A stretch of 64,000 nt of DNA from Faecalibacter macacae (GCF_003687725.1 NZ_RDOJ01000012.1:28410-92409); one strand, 5' to 3'; counted from the stretch's first letter, positions 46,584-56,588 are shown. Numbers and translations: made by a program. The notes: a model not told the origin generated them from the letters alone.

Positions 46584-48731
46584 TTACCAATTCATCTTTT
46601 GGGAAACTTTTCTTAAATCAAATACAATTTCTTCTATTAATTCTAAGATTTCCATGATTAAATCTTGGTTATGGTCTTCAATTTCGTTGAATAAAATCGG
46701 AGTTTGATAATCGTTTAATAAATCATTTGGATGATTTTTAAGCTCGTAATCTCCAAAAATTAGAATTACAGTATATAAATCATTCAATATTTTAATCATT
46801 AAATCGATATGTTCAGTTCTAACAATTAAATTCTTTTTACGCTGCATTAGCTCCAATAATCCTAATGAATATGACACGAAAGAATGGTTGAAAATTGTAA
46901 ATCGGTTTAATTCCTTTGCATTAATTTTTGTGTTTTTAGGTTCAGAAATTACACGTTGGAAGACAGATGTAACGTTAGCCATGTTTACATAAACTGTTTT
47001 TCGTGCTAATTTATAATCGGTCATATTCATTTCGCGTCGAATAACGAAAGAGAAAATTCTGAACAAAAATTCATAGTTAGCAATCAACGCTTTTTGAAAC
47101 GTTTGATGAATGTTTTTACTTTCCCAAGCAGGGAAAATTAAATAACTTGAAATAAATGCCATTGAGCCACCGATCAAAGTGTCTAACAAGCGCTCTCCAA
47201 TAATATCAAACGTATTATATTCTGTGATAAAACTGAATGAAATTAGAATGTAAGCTGTAAGAAACAAAGTTCCAATTACGTAAATATGTCTTAAATAAGT
47301 ATATGCAAAAATCATTAAGATTAGCATGATAACAAATTTAATAAGTGGATTAGGTACAAAATAAACGATAAAGACTCCTATTAATCCGCCAAATAGTGTT
47401 CCTAAAAGTCGCTGATAATTACGTTTTTTTGTAACACTAAAACCAGGTTTCATAATTACGAGAATAGTTAAAAGAATCCAATAACTATGTTCGGAATTAG
47501 GAATGAAAAAAGTCAATAAAAACCCTAAAACCATAACTATACTTAATCGTAAAGCATGTCTGAAAATAGATGATTTTAAATTTAAATGATCTTTTAATTT
47601 TTTAAACGTATATTCTTTAGGAGCAGTAAAATGTTGTAAATGCTCGTAGGGATTTTTTTTCTTCTCCTTTACGTTTACTTCATAGAAGAATCGATGAATA
47701 AATCCTATTTTTTGTACTATATGTTTTAGATTAAGATAAATGTTATTCAAAACAATTTTATCATCATCATCATATAAATCAATTTGCTCTTTTAACTTAA
47801 AAAGTTCTTTTTCAAAATCAAATTTAGAATTTGGTTTTCTTGATGTATTGATATGAAAAGCAATAGATTTTAATTCTAAAGAAATTTTGTTACTGACTTT
47901 ATTAATTTGTCTGTAAACTTCATCTTTTCCAAATTTTTCATGCATTTTTTCATATTCAAAATGCGTTGCATTAAAACTTTCGAAAATATCGTTTAAATCA
48001 GAGAAGATAAAAACTAAAGAACGTCCAATTACTGTGGTGTCTTTAATTAGTTTTTTGTTATTATAAACCAATTCGCGAACCATATCCTGCTTTTCGCTAA
48101 TTAGGATTTGTTCCTCTAAAAGTTCTTGGGTTATTTTCTGAAAATCTAACGTCGTATCGTAATATTTACTCTTAATTCGAATATATTCCGCAATGTGATT
48201 CATACAATCTGCTAAAGATTGTTGAGCCATCTTATATGGTCTAAATTGAGAGATTGATAAACTAATAAATAAATACCACAATCCTCCAACTAATACCATT
48301 AATGAATTATTTAAAGGAGAATAACCATGCTCTATAGACGAATTTGATAACGACATAACGTAACAAAGCATGACCGACATACCCAAATTCGTAGCTCTTT
48401 GTCCATAAACTGTAAGCATGGACATAGAAAATGTAATGAGAGGAAGTAATCCGAAGATTAACCAAGTGTTTTCAAATATTGTTTTGGTAATATAAGAGAT
48501 GATAAATGTACAAATGATAGAAAGTAGCATAAAATTGCGACGATCTTTCATAATTCCAGGAATATCGCACATATGTGTTAAAATAACTCCTAATGAGATA
48601 TTTACACCGATATCTATTTTACCAAAAAAACCTAAAATAAGAGGTGGTAAAATTATAGAAAATGCTGTTTTCAATCCATCTGAAAACATTTCACTATTTA
48701 TAAAATTCTCTATTTTAGTTTTGTATTGCAA
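46584..48731 (-). CDS. FUSC-family inner-membrane protein (YccS-like)
   Basis: The 715-residue protein has two sets of membrane helices (residues about 20-160 and 395-530) separated by a long soluble segment, the YccS/YhfK layout. The second set holds HSYWILLTILVIMKPGFSVTKKRNYQRLLGTLFGG, split across residues 415-450, the best-conserved part of the fusaric-acid resistance superfamily. The start is a TTG at 48731; an ATG 14 codons inside is possible. A transport function is inferred from the superfamily only. A Cys-poor, highly charged C-terminus is typical. Confidence 0.9.
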   Translation of the reverse strand: MQYKTKIENFINSEMFSDGLKTAFSIILPPLILGFFGKIDIGVNISLGVILTHMCDIPGIMKDRRNFMLLSIICTFIISYITKTIFENTWLIFGLLPLITFSMSMLTVYGQRATNLGMSVMLCYVMSLSNSSIEHGYSPLNNSLMVLVGGLWYLFISLSISQFRPYKMAQQSLADCMNHIAEYIRIKSKYYDTTLDFQKITQELLEEQILISEKQDMVRELVYNNKKLIKDTTVIGRSLVFIFSDLNDIFESFNATHFEYEKMHEKFGKDEVYRQINKVSNKISLELKSIAFHINTSRKPNSKFDFEKELFKLKEQIDLYDDDDKIVLNNIYLNLKHIVQKIGFIHRFFYEVNVKEKKKNPYEHLQHFTAPKEYTFKKLKDHLNLKSSIFRHALRLSIVMVLGFLLTFFIPNSEHSYWILLTILVIMKPGFSVTKKRNYQRLLGTLFGGLIGVFIVYFVPNPLIKFVIMLILMIFAYTYLRHIYVIGTLFLTAYILISFSFITEYNTFDIIGERLLDTLIGGSMAFISSYLIFPAWESKNIHQTFQKALIANYEFLFRIFSFVIRREMNMTDYKLARKTVYVNMANVTSVFQRVISEPKNTKINAKELNRFTIFNHSFVSYSLGLLELMQRKKNLIVRTEHIDLMIKILNDLYTVILIFGDYELKNHPNDLLNDYQTPILFNEIEDHNQDLIMEILELIEEIVFDLRKVSQKMNW

Positions 48732-48788
48732 TTGTATTGGCTTATAATGTTACGCTACAAAAATAAAAAGATTTTATGGTTTGGAACT

Positions 48789-49958
48789 TTAGATTTTTGT
48801 AGTTTTTAAGATATGAATTCCATCGATACTTTGTGTAAAAATTATTGTGGTTTTTCCGCCATCATTAATTTTATATTTTTTCTTAATCACATCGATAGAA
48901 TCAGGATAATTTTTGACAAGTAAATTCGCTTTTGATTTAGCAATTTCTTTTTTTGGATTTTTAATAATTTCTTCAATTTTAAAAATTCGTCCCGGAAAAT
49001 TTTCAATCAATTGATCTGATGAGTAGAGATGTGTATTTTGATGTAATTTTAATACGTTATAATTGTCACAAATCTTTTTAAATGCACCAGCTTTTAGTAT
49101 AGATACATTAGGTTCGTAAATGTATTTTTTTAGTCCACCAAATGATGCGTAAGATTCAGCTTCTTCTTCAAATTGATATGAAAAATCATCTTGATAAGAT
49201 TCTAAATTAACACAAACGACTTTAGGATTTGTGGTTTCAAAATCTTTCTCTAAAATAATCAAGAAATCTTTTACCTCGTTTTTAAGCGCAACGATATGAA
49301 TTTCTTTAATTGATGGAATTTGTTGTATTGTTAAAGATAAATCTAATAATGGTGATAATTTTACCATTATTTGATTACTTTTTTCAAAGAAAATAGGAAT
49401 GTATTCTAAAATATTTGGTTCTAAATCTTCTAAAATAAATTTTCTTCCAGAATCATTTCTTCTTGCAGGATCTAAATAAATTAGATCATATTTTTCATTA
49501 GAATTTTGAGCGAAATATTCAGCAAAAGTTCCATTAAAACATCTGATATTCTTATTTAATATGGAAACATTATGAGCAACAATTTCACTTAAATCAGGAT
49601 TTTGTTCAATATGAATAACTTCTTCAAATGTATTTGAAAAAGCAATTGTATCAATTCCTAAACCTGCAGTTAAATCTATTAATTTTTTACCTTTTACCAA
49701 AGATGCTTTGTAGTTTGCTGTCGCCTCAGAACTTGCTTGTTCTAAATTAACAGAAGGAGGAAAGTAAATACCTTTTGTCTGATAAAAAGTAGGAAATTTA
49801 TGCTTTGCAACTTGTAAACCTTTTAGTTGTTGAGCGACTTCAGCAGATGTAACATCATTAAATGGCGATTTTTTTAAACCAATCGTACGTATGTCTTCTT
49901 TTTCTATAGAAAGTAAAAACTCCTGAAATTCAGGAGTTAAAATTGTATTGTTAATCAT
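48789..49958 (-). CDS. Class I SAM-dependent methyltransferase with THUMP-like domain
   Basis: The 389-residue protein has a Rossmann methyltransferase core: the SAM loop KLIDLTAGLGIDTIAFS (residues about 93-109), acidic ribose-binding IHIEQNP, and DLIYLDPARRNDSGRK near residue 160. The C-terminal third matches the THUMP-like domain found in this group (FPGRIFKIEEIIKNPKKEI, then KSKANLLVKNYP). RNA is the likely target, but which one is unknown. It is the last gene in the udk-ftsB-mutA run, 27 bp after mutA. Confidence 0.88.
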   Translation of the reverse strand: MINNTILTPEFQEFLLSIEKEDIRTIGLKKSPFNDVTSAEVAQQLKGLQVAKHKFPTFYQTKGIYFPPSVNLEQASSEATANYKASLVKGKKLIDLTAGLGIDTIAFSNTFEEVIHIEQNPDLSEIVAHNVSILNKNIRCFNGTFAEYFAQNSNEKYDLIYLDPARRNDSGRKFILEDLEPNILEYIPIFFEKSNQIMVKLSPLLDLSLTIQQIPSIKEIHIVALKNEVKDFLIILEKDFETTNPKVVCVNLESYQDDFSYQFEEEAESYASFGGLKKYIYEPNVSILKAGAFKKICDNYNVLKLHQNTHLYSSDQLIENFPGRIFKIEEIIKNPKKEIAKSKANLLVKNYPDSIDVIKKKYKINDGGKTTIIFTQSIDGIHILKTTKI

Positions 49959-49985
49959 TAAAATTGCCTTTTAATTCAGATTGTT

Positions 49986-51263
49986 TTATGAATTTTTTTC
50001 AATTTTTTCAGCCAAACGAGAAGGTACAATTGGTACAAATAAAGCAGGTTTAACTACTTTTTCTTTTTTTACTATTTCTAACTTTTCATCTGGATTTTTG
50101 AATTTGTTTACACCGACTAAATTAATTTCGTTTGTATCAAATTCTTTCTGTTCTTTTTTAGCACTAGTATAAATGAAATCTTGTATTGTTTCATTTTCTA
50201 AAGCTTTAATAAATCCGCCAGCATTTTGAATGGTCTTAAATAATTCTAACGCATTATCAGCCATTTGATTTGTTAAACTCTCAATATAGAAAGAACCTGC
50301 AACAGGATCAGTAAATTGGTCTAAATTAGATTCTTTTTGTAATAAAAGTTGCTGTTTTGCAGCTAATTCTAAACCAAAATCTGTTGTTTCGTATAAAGAA
50401 TCATACGACTGAATATTGATAATATCACTTCCTCCTAAAATAGCAGCATTGGCTTCTACAGAAGTACGGATAACATTATTGTAACGGTCTAATTTAGATT
50501 TATTTCTTAATGAATTTGTTGTGTAAACAACAGCTTCACTTTCTACATTATATAGATCTAAAATCAATTTCCAAAGGAAACGGAATGCGCGTAATTTTGC
50601 AATTTCAAAGAAATAATTACTTCCAACAGCAAAACGGAAATACATTTTATCTGCGATTTCAGGACCAAATTTTTCTAAATATTCAACTGCATGAGCTAAT
50701 GTAATTGCTAATTGCTGTACGTGAGTAGCTCCAGTATTTTGGTAAACTTCTCCTTGTATAGCAATCGCCTTTTCGAAATTTGGATTAGTAATAGCTTTTT
50801 TTACTAAATCAAAAGCCTCGTCCTTTGTTTCAGTTTGCCATAACCCATTCTGAGCGTAAAATCCAAAAATATCTAAGTTTAAATATTTTAAGTTTTTTAA
50901 CTCTTCTAAACCATCAATACTATTAGTTTCGTCCAAATTAATGAATAAATCTAAATAGTTTGGAATGTTATTATTTTCTTTTAATTGATTATATTTAATC
51001 TCATAACCATATAAAAAAGTATAATCTTGTTTATCATTTTCAGTATAATTTGAAATGATTTTCCAATCTGAATTTTTACGTGGTAATGGTTGAATTTCTG
51101 AATAGTTTACATCTTTTTTAGTGTATAATGGTTTTACATTAATTTGGTCATTTGTTCCCCAAACTAAAGTTTCATTATATTCTAATCCTTTCAATTCAAC
51201 TTGAACTTTGTTTTTCCATTCTTTTTCAGAAATGGCATTAAATTCATCAAATAAATTACTCAT
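49986..51263 (-). CDS. Methylmalonyl-CoA mutase family, small (beta) subunit
   Basis: The 425-residue protein fits the non-catalytic MutA-type chain: MSNLFDEFNAISEKEWKNKV at the start, a TIM-barrel body with LKYLNLDIFGFYAQNG, and DPVAGSFYIESLTNQMADNAL near residues 327-347, a hallmark of the mutase barrel. It lacks the C-terminal B12-binding domain (DxHxxG), as the small subunit should. The large MutB/ScpA chain would be expected next to it but the following gene is an RNA-type methyltransferase. It overlaps the FtsB-like gene by 8 bp. Confidence 0.92.
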   Translation of the reverse strand: MSNLFDEFNAISEKEWKNKVQVELKGLEYNETLVWGTNDQINVKPLYTKKDVNYSEIQPLPRKNSDWKIISNYTENDKQDYTFLYGYEIKYNQLKENNNIPNYLDLFINLDETNSIDGLEELKNLKYLNLDIFGFYAQNGLWQTETKDEAFDLVKKAITNPNFEKAIAIQGEVYQNTGATHVQQLAITLAHAVEYLEKFGPEIADKMYFRFAVGSNYFFEIAKLRAFRFLWKLILDLYNVESEAVVYTTNSLRNKSKLDRYNNVIRTSVEANAAILGGSDIINIQSYDSLYETTDFGLELAAKQQLLLQKESNLDQFTDPVAGSFYIESLTNQMADNALELFKTIQNAGGFIKALENETIQDFIYTSAKKEQKEFDTNEINLVGVNKFKNPDEKLEIVKKEKVVKPALFVPIVPSRLAEKIEKNS

Positions 51264-51633
51264 TCGTTGTTTTTTGTGGTTTTTTATGAACTTCTTGCTG
51301 AATAATAAAAATATCTTCGTTGTCTTTCTTTAAAAAGAATTTCTCACGAGCAATACGTTCAATTTCAGCAGGATTGTCTTGTAGTAGTTTTAATTTAGCA
51401 TTTTCGTTTTTTAAATGTTGTTCAAAATAGGTTTGATCAGCTTCTAATTCACGAATTTGCTTGTCTAATTCTTTATGTGTTATTAATGAATTTTGGTCGA
51501 AAAATGCCATCCAAATAATAAAACATACACTAATAATAAAATATGGGTTAATCACATATTTCATCCATTTCATGTATGGTTTATATTTTTCGTATTTCTC
51601 TAAAGAAATAAATTTTCCGACAAATTTGTTCAT
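51256..51633 (-). CDS. FtsB/DivIC-like septum formation initiator
   Basis: The 125-residue protein has one membrane helix (YVINPYFIISVCFIIWMAFF, residues about 26-45), a coiled coil (KELDKQIRELEADQTYFEQHL) and the family's NPAEIERIAREKFFLKKDNEDIF block near residues 86-108. FtsB/DivIC helps assemble the division septum by binding FtsQ and FtsL. Its ATG overlaps the udk stop codon (TAATG) and its 3' end overlaps mutA by 8 bp, so the three genes form a tight operon. Confidence 0.9.
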   Translation of the reverse strand: MNKFVGKFISLEKYEKYKPYMKWMKYVINPYFIISVCFIIWMAFFDQNSLITHKELDKQIRELEADQTYFEQHLKNENAKLKLLQDNPAEIERIAREKFFLKKDNEDIFIIQQEVHKKPQKTTNE

Positions 51634-52286
51634 TATTTAGTTGTATTCAGTTTTTCTTTAATTACAGAAGATAAGATCTTAACCGCAACAGAATGTCCTT
51701 TTTTCATGTTAGGGATAATGATATCTGCATAATTTTTAGAAGGTTCAATAAATTGTTGGTGCATTGGTTTTAGAGTGTCTTGATATCGAGATAAAACCTC
51801 ATCTAAATCACGTCCTCTTTCTTGGATATCACGACGAACACGACGAATTAATCTTTCGTCAGAATCAGCATGTACAAAGATTGTTACATCAAATAATTCA
51901 CGTAATTCAGCATCAGTTAAAACTAAAATCCCTTCTACAATAATCACAGATTGTGGGTGAGTTAAAATAGTTTCACCTGTACGCGTATGAGTGATAAATG
52001 AATAAACAGGTTGTTCAATTGTTTCTCCATTTTTAAGCGCACGAACATGTTCCTTTAATAAATCAAAATCAATTGATCTTGGGTGATCAAAGTTGATTTT
52101 TGATCTTTCTTCTAAAGGCATATCGTGATTATCTTTATAATAATTATCTTGAGAGATCACGATTACGCTTTCTGTATTTAAGTCGCGTAAAATATTATTA
52201 ACTACGGTTGTTTTTCCTGAACCAGTTCCTCCTGCAATTCCTATAACTAACATTTTTGAACGTGTATTTTTGTTATTATTATCCAT
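51633..52286 (-). CDS. udk: Uridine kinase
   Basis: The 217-residue enzyme phosphorylates uridine and cytidine in nucleotide salvage. The P-loop is GIAGGTGSGKTT near residues 16-27. Further motifs are ISQDNYYKD, NFDHPRSIDFDLL, and RRVRRDIQERGRDLDEVLSRY, all typical of the family. I choose the ATG at 52286; a TTG five codons upstream is in frame. It heads the operon udk-ftsB-mutA-methyltransferase. Confidence 0.95.
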   Translation of the reverse strand: MDNNNKNTRSKMLVIGIAGGTGSGKTTVVNNILRDLNTESVIVISQDNYYKDNHDMPLEERSKINFDHPRSIDFDLLKEHVRALKNGETIEQPVYSFITHTRTGETILTHPQSVIIVEGILVLTDAELRELFDVTIFVHADSDERLIRRVRRDIQERGRDLDEVLSRYQDTLKPMHQQFIEPSKNYADIIIPNMKKGHSVAVKILSSVIKEKLNTTK

Positions 52287-52301
52287 TTTATTTACTGGCA
52301 A

Positions 52302-52613
52302 GATTCGTTCTTAATTAAATTTCATCTAAAGATAAAAAAATATCAATAATGAAACGAAATTAATCACTATTCTTACAGATTTGGTGGAATGAAGTCAAAA
52401 ATTTGACAATTAAAATTCAGAGTTTTGAATTGTATTCATAGAGTGAATGAGACATTCATTTATAGAATCGTTAGGTATAGGTTACGACTGAATTTTAAAT
52501 ATTCGATTTTAAAAATCAAACCGTCTGCAAAGGAAAAGAAAATTTAACGGATAAAAAATAGAATTTTATCATATATTTATAGTATAAAACCACACAAAAA
52601 AAACAAAATTACT
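52302..52613. other. Non-coding divergent region between udk and the DUF4126 gene
   Basis: About 310 bp, A+T rich, with no ORF I can support on either strand. A short inverted repeat, TGAATG and CATTCA with a three-base gap, lies near 52443-52457. No clear TAnnTTTG promoter, RNA gene or repeat array was recognised. It presumably carries the promoters of both flanking operons. Confidence 0.5.
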
Positions 52614-53219
52614 ATGGATTTCTTTTCAGGAAGTACGCTATTATCCCTTTTTTTGGGAGTAGGTTTGGCAGCAGCCTCAGGCTTTAGAGTTTTTCTGCCT
52701 TTATTTATTTTAAGTTTAGCAACTAAACTTACAGGTAATTATATTGAAATAGACCAAGATTTACAATGGGTTGGTAGCTGGCCAGCGATTATTACATTAG
52801 GTATTGCAATGATAATAGAAATTGGTGCCTATTATGTTCCTGTAATTGATAATATGTTAGATACTATTTCTGTGCCTTTAGCTGCAGTAGCTGGTACATT
52901 TGCGGTAGGTGCAACGCTGACAGAAATGAATGAAGTAGCAACTTGGGCTTTAGCAATTATTGCAGGTGGTGGTACAGCTGCTGCAATTAGTACAACCACA
53001 GCGACAGCTAGGGCTATATCTACAACCACTACTGGAGGTATAGGCAACTTTTTGGTAAATACTGGTGAAACATTAGGATCGTTATTTTTAAGTATTATAG
53101 CGATTGTAATTGCACCATTGGCATTTATTATCGCTATAATACTTGTAATAACTGTAATTAGAGTTTGGAAGAAAGTAAAAAAACGTGCAGAAATTTTACT
53201 TGAAAATCCTAACTCTTAA
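52614..53219 (+). CDS. DUF4126 domain-containing membrane protein
   Basis: The 201-residue protein matches DUF4126: LFLGVGLAAASGFRVFLPLF near the start and about five membrane helices. A Thr/Ala-rich repeat-like segment, GGGTAAAISTTTATARAIST, then TTTGGIGN, lies at residues about 117-145. The last helix is followed by a basic tail (RVWKKVKKRAEI). No function is established. Its stop overlaps the convergent TesB gene stop by 4 bp. Confidence 0.87.
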   Translation: MDFFSGSTLLSLFLGVGLAAASGFRVFLPLFILSLATKLTGNYIEIDQDLQWVGSWPAIITLGIAMIIEIGAYYVPVIDNMLDTISVPLAAVAGTFAVGATLTEMNEVATWALAIIAGGGTAAAISTTTATARAISTTTTGGIGNFLVNTGETLGSLFLSIIAIVIAPLAFIIAIILVITVIRVWKKVKKRAEILLENPNS

Positions 53220-54079
53220 GCTTGTTTAGGTCGCATTAAACCTTCCTGAGTTATACTACAAATCAGTTTGCCAGAACGATTAAAAATAGAACCTTTATTG
53301 AATCCCCTTGTGTTTGATGCGCTTGGGGATTCTACATTTATAAGAATCCAATCTTTTAAATCTGTATTTCTGTGGAACCAAATTGAATGGTCTAAACTTG
53401 CAACTTGCGTATTACCAAAATGTGCTTTAGAAGCGTGTGGTAATAAAGAAGTAGCTAATACATTGTAATCTGAACAATATGCTAATAATTGTTGAATTGT
53501 TGGAATTGATAAATCCATATCAGCTTCGTTAAATTTAATCCATGTATTACTGATTGGTTCATAATCTACTTTTTCAAATGGATTCTGAATCACTGTTGGT
53601 TTAAATTCTAATGGACGTTCAGCAGCAATAAAATTATGAATTGCTTTTGGTAATAATGTACCAAATTGTTCTAAAATATCAGTCCAACTTACTAATTCTT
53701 CTGGCGATTTAACAATTGGCATATCAATTTGATGCTCATATCCATCTTGCTCTATCTGAAAAGAACAAGCCATCATAAAAATAGCTTTTCCTTCTTGTTT
53801 TGCAGTTACTGAACGTGTTGTGAAACTTCCACCATCACGAAGAATAGTTACTTCATATTCAATAGGAATTTCTAAATTTCCCGGTAAAATAAAGTAAGAG
53901 TGTAACGAGTGACAAAAACGATCTTCTGGGACAGTTTGGTAAGCTGCATATAAAGCTTGGCTTACTACTTGTCCACCAAAAACGTTTGGACTACCCATGT
54001 ATGAACTTCTTCCTTCAAATAAATTTTCACCAATTTTTTTTAGTGTTATTAGGTTGATTAGTTCAGTAGTTGTATTCAT
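53216..54079 (-). CDS. TesB-like acyl-CoA thioesterase II
   Basis: The 287-residue protein is a double-hotdog thioesterase. Marks include VFGGQVVSQALYAAYQTVP (residues about 33-51), HSLHSYFILPGN, RDGGSFTTRSVTAKQEGKAIF and the C-terminal LDHSIWFHR with the catalytic Asp. It hydrolyses medium and long acyl-CoA. It lies 3 bp after the nitronate monooxygenase-like gene, so the two are co-transcribed and may share a role in fatty-acid or nitro-compound handling. Confidence 0.92.
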   Translation of the reverse strand: MNTTTELINLITLKKIGENLFEGRSSYMGSPNVFGGQVVSQALYAAYQTVPEDRFCHSLHSYFILPGNLEIPIEYEVTILRDGGSFTTRSVTAKQEGKAIFMMACSFQIEQDGYEHQIDMPIVKSPEELVSWTDILEQFGTLLPKAIHNFIAAERPLEFKPTVIQNPFEKVDYEPISNTWIKFNEADMDLSIPTIQQLLAYCSDYNVLATSLLPHASKAHFGNTQVASLDHSIWFHRNTDLKDWILINVESPSASNTRGFNKGSIFNRSGKLICSITQEGLMRPKQA

Positions 54080-54082
54080 TTA

Positions 54083-55045
54083 TTAATATTTCAATTTTTC
54101 TAATTCTTCTTTGTTTTTTTGAAGAACAGCTTTGTATTCAGCTTTAATTTGATCTATTAATTCTTTTGTTGTAGGGATATCATGGATTCCAGAAACTCCG
54201 TGTCCTGCTGACCAAATGTTTTTCCATGCTTTTTGTCCTTCACCATTTAACTTAGAAAAATCTTCTTCTTTCTCTTCCGTCAAATCGACTCCTGCTAAAG
54301 CCAAACTTTTCGTTAAGAAATTAGCATTTACTCCTGATACATGCGGAGTGTAAATGATATCTTCTAAGGTAGAATCAATAATCATATTTTTATAAGCATC
54401 ATCTGCATATCCTTCTTTTGTAGCTATAAAACGAGTTCCCATATAAGCAAAATCAGCTCCCATTGCTAATGCTGCAGCCACATCATTACCTGTATTTAAA
54501 CATCCAGCTAAAATTACTGGACCATTGTAAACAGATTTTATATCTGCAATTAAAGCAAATGGATTAGAAGTACCAGCGTGGCCACCAGCACCAGCTGCTA
54601 CAGCAATAATACCGTCAACACCGGCTTCACTCGCTTTTTCAGCATGACGTTTTTTAATCACATCATGGAAAACCAACCCACCATATGCATGCACTGCATC
54701 TACAATTTCTTTAACAGCTCCTAAAGAGGTGATAATTAATGGTACTTTATATTTTGCACATAATTCTAAATCAGGTTGAATACGTGGATTCGTTTGATTT
54801 ACAATAATATTAACACCAAATGGGGCAGCTTTTTTACCAGTTTCTTCCTCAAATTTCTTTAACTCTGTCGTTATTTCTATTAGCATATTTTCAAAATCTT
54901 CAGAAGACCTTCCGTTTAATGAAGGGAAAGTTCCGCAAACTCCGTTTTTGCATGCTTCGATAACTAGTTCAGTTCTTGAAACTAAGAACATTGGAGATGA
55001 AATTAGAGGGATTTCTAAATTCTGTTTAAACTCGTCAAATGTCAT
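54083..55045 (-). CDS. Nitronate monooxygenase-like flavin oxidoreductase
   Basis: The 320-residue TIM-barrel FMN enzyme fits the nitronate monooxygenase/enoyl-ACP reductase II family. Visible features are IPLISSPMFLVS at the start, a catalytic-type His in GGLVFHDVIKKRHAEKA (residues about 123-139), the phosphate-binding AVAAGAGGHAGTSNPFAL near 148-165, and PVILAGCLNTGNDVAAALAMGADFAYMGTRF across residues 175-205. It oxidises nitronates or a related substrate with FMN. It heads a two-gene operon with the TesB-like gene. Confidence 0.88.
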   Translation of the reverse strand: MTFDEFKQNLEIPLISSPMFLVSRTELVIEACKNGVCGTFPSLNGRSSEDFENMLIEITTELKKFEEETGKKAAPFGVNIIVNQTNPRIQPDLELCAKYKVPLIITSLGAVKEIVDAVHAYGGLVFHDVIKKRHAEKASEAGVDGIIAVAAGAGGHAGTSNPFALIADIKSVYNGPVILAGCLNTGNDVAAALAMGADFAYMGTRFIATKEGYADDAYKNMIIDSTLEDIIYTPHVSGVNANFLTKSLALAGVDLTEEKEEDFSKLNGEGQKAWKNIWSAGHGVSGIHDIPTTKELIDQIKAEYKAVLQKNKEELEKLKY

Positions 55046-55147
55046 AATGAAATATTTTTTTTGTGGTTATTTGATTTGCAAGTTATAAAAATATAAGAAT
55101 ATTATGCGTGAATAATTATTTTATTAAGAAAGTATGATACCTTAAAT

Positions 55148-55155
55148 TATCTTTG
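55148..55155 (+). promoter_or_regulatory. Bacteroidetes -7 box ahead of the MATE gene
   Basis: TATCTTTG fully matches TAnnTTTG and ends 15 bp before the GTG at 55171, supporting that GTG as the start. Confidence 0.5.
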
Positions 55156-55170
55156 TATAAATTTTAACTC

Positions 55171-56577
55171 GTGACTTTAAAGGAACATTTACAACGCAAC
55201 ATGAAATTGGCAATACCAGTTATGATAACACAAGCTGGTCAGATTTCTGTAAATATCATTGATACTATCATGGTCGGAGGATTGGGTGGTAAATTTGATA
55301 ATATTAAAGATGAAAGTATTAGTAAAGTTGCTTTAGCTGCTACTTCTTTAGGAAATTCATTATTTTTTGCAGTTTTAGTCTTTGCTTTTGGATTTAGTTT
55401 TGCTCTTTCTCCATTAATTGCTGCTGAAGATGCAAAAGGTGATAAGAAAAGTGCTGCAAATTATTTTACACACAGTTTAATATTAAATGTATCATTATCT
55501 ATTTTACTGTTTCTTTTAATCACTTTTGCAAAACCACTTTTACATTACATGAAACAGCCTGTTGATGTAATAGATGCTTGTATACCTTATTTAAATATTA
55601 TGACTTTCTCGATGATACCGTTGATGATTTTTCAATCATTTAGACAGTTATCAGAAGGTTTATCACTTACAATTCCTGTAACAATTGCTACTATTTTAGG
55701 AAATATTGTCAATATAGGTCTTAATTATGGTTGGATTTATGGAAACTGGGGATTCCCTCGTTTAGAAGTTGAAGGTGCAGCTTGGGGAACATTTGTGGCT
55801 CGTGTTGTAATGATGGTTTTCTTATTAGTCGTGCTTTTTAATTTTAGTAAAACACGTGAAGTTTTACAGCTTGTTTCATTTAAAAATATTCAGAAAAAAT
55901 ATTTTAAAAAGATTTCAAATATTGGAATTCCTACTGCTTTAACTTCCTTCTTTGAAATGAGTGCCTTTTCAACAGCTGCATTCATATGTGGATATACGTT
56001 TACAAATTCATTAGCCGATCAAGAATTGGCAAAGGTTAATTTAGCTGCGCATCAAATTGCTATTAATTTAGCTTCAACAACATTTATGATGTGTACTGGA
56101 TTAGGTGTAGCAGCAACTGTTCGTATTGGTAATCAATTAGGTTTAAAAGATTACAAAACATTGCGAGAGGCTGGTTGGTCATGTGTATGGATGGTTATAG
56201 GATTTATGTTTGTCTGTGGATTAGGATTTATTTTATTACGTTATCAGTTACCTACAATCTATGTTGAAAATACTGAAGTAATCAATCTTGCAGCACAATT
56301 ATTGATAATCGCATCATTATTTCAATTATCAGATGGTTTACAACTTGTAGTTTTAGGTGCATTGAGAGGAATGACCGATGTTCGTGTTCCATCAATTCTT
56401 ACATTTGTAGCATATTGGTTAATTGCAATACCAATTGGAACTGTATTGGCGATTGTTTTTGAAATGCGTGCATTCGGAATGTGGATAGGTTTAGGAATCG
56501 GACTTACTGTTTCTGCAATTATGTTAGTTTACCGTTTCCATCAACAAACAAAAAAATTAATTATTGAAAATTCATAA
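55171..56577 (+). CDS. MATE family multidrug/cation exporter
   Basis: The 468-residue protein has 12 membrane helices in two MATE halves. The N-terminus after a GTG start is TLKEHLQRNMKLAIPVMITQ. Family marks include NIIDTIMVGGLGG (residues about 28-40), YLNIMTFSMIPLMIFQSFRQ and the second-half AAHQIAINLASTTFMMCTGLGVAATVRIGN. It exports drugs or metabolites in exchange for Na+ or H+. The next start codon (55201) would remove ten residues that fit the family, so GTG is preferred. Confidence 0.94.
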   Translation: MTLKEHLQRNMKLAIPVMITQAGQISVNIIDTIMVGGLGGKFDNIKDESISKVALAATSLGNSLFFAVLVFAFGFSFALSPLIAAEDAKGDKKSAANYFTHSLILNVSLSILLFLLITFAKPLLHYMKQPVDVIDACIPYLNIMTFSMIPLMIFQSFRQLSEGLSLTIPVTIATILGNIVNIGLNYGWIYGNWGFPRLEVEGAAWGTFVARVVMMVFLLVVLFNFSKTREVLQLVSFKNIQKKYFKKISNIGIPTALTSFFEMSAFSTAAFICGYTFTNSLADQELAKVNLAAHQIAINLASTTFMMCTGLGVAATVRIGNQLGLKDYKTLREAGWSCVWMVIGFMFVCGLGFILLRYQLPTIYVENTEVINLAAQLLIIASLFQLSDGLQLVVLGALRGMTDVRVPSILTFVAYWLIAIPIGTVLAIVFEMRAFGMWIGLGIGLTVSAIMLVYRFHQQTKKLIIENS

Positions 56578-56588
56578 AATTATATACA

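Noticed and set aside
52302..52613. Riboswitch or small RNA upstream of udk
   Set aside because: Only a six-base inverted repeat is visible, with no recognisable aptamer core or terminator.
52980..53045. ACAACC/ACAGC-rich stretch as a non-coding tandem repeat or CRISPR-like array
   Set aside because: It is in frame inside the DUF4126 gene and encodes a Thr/Ala-rich loop; there are no regular spacers.
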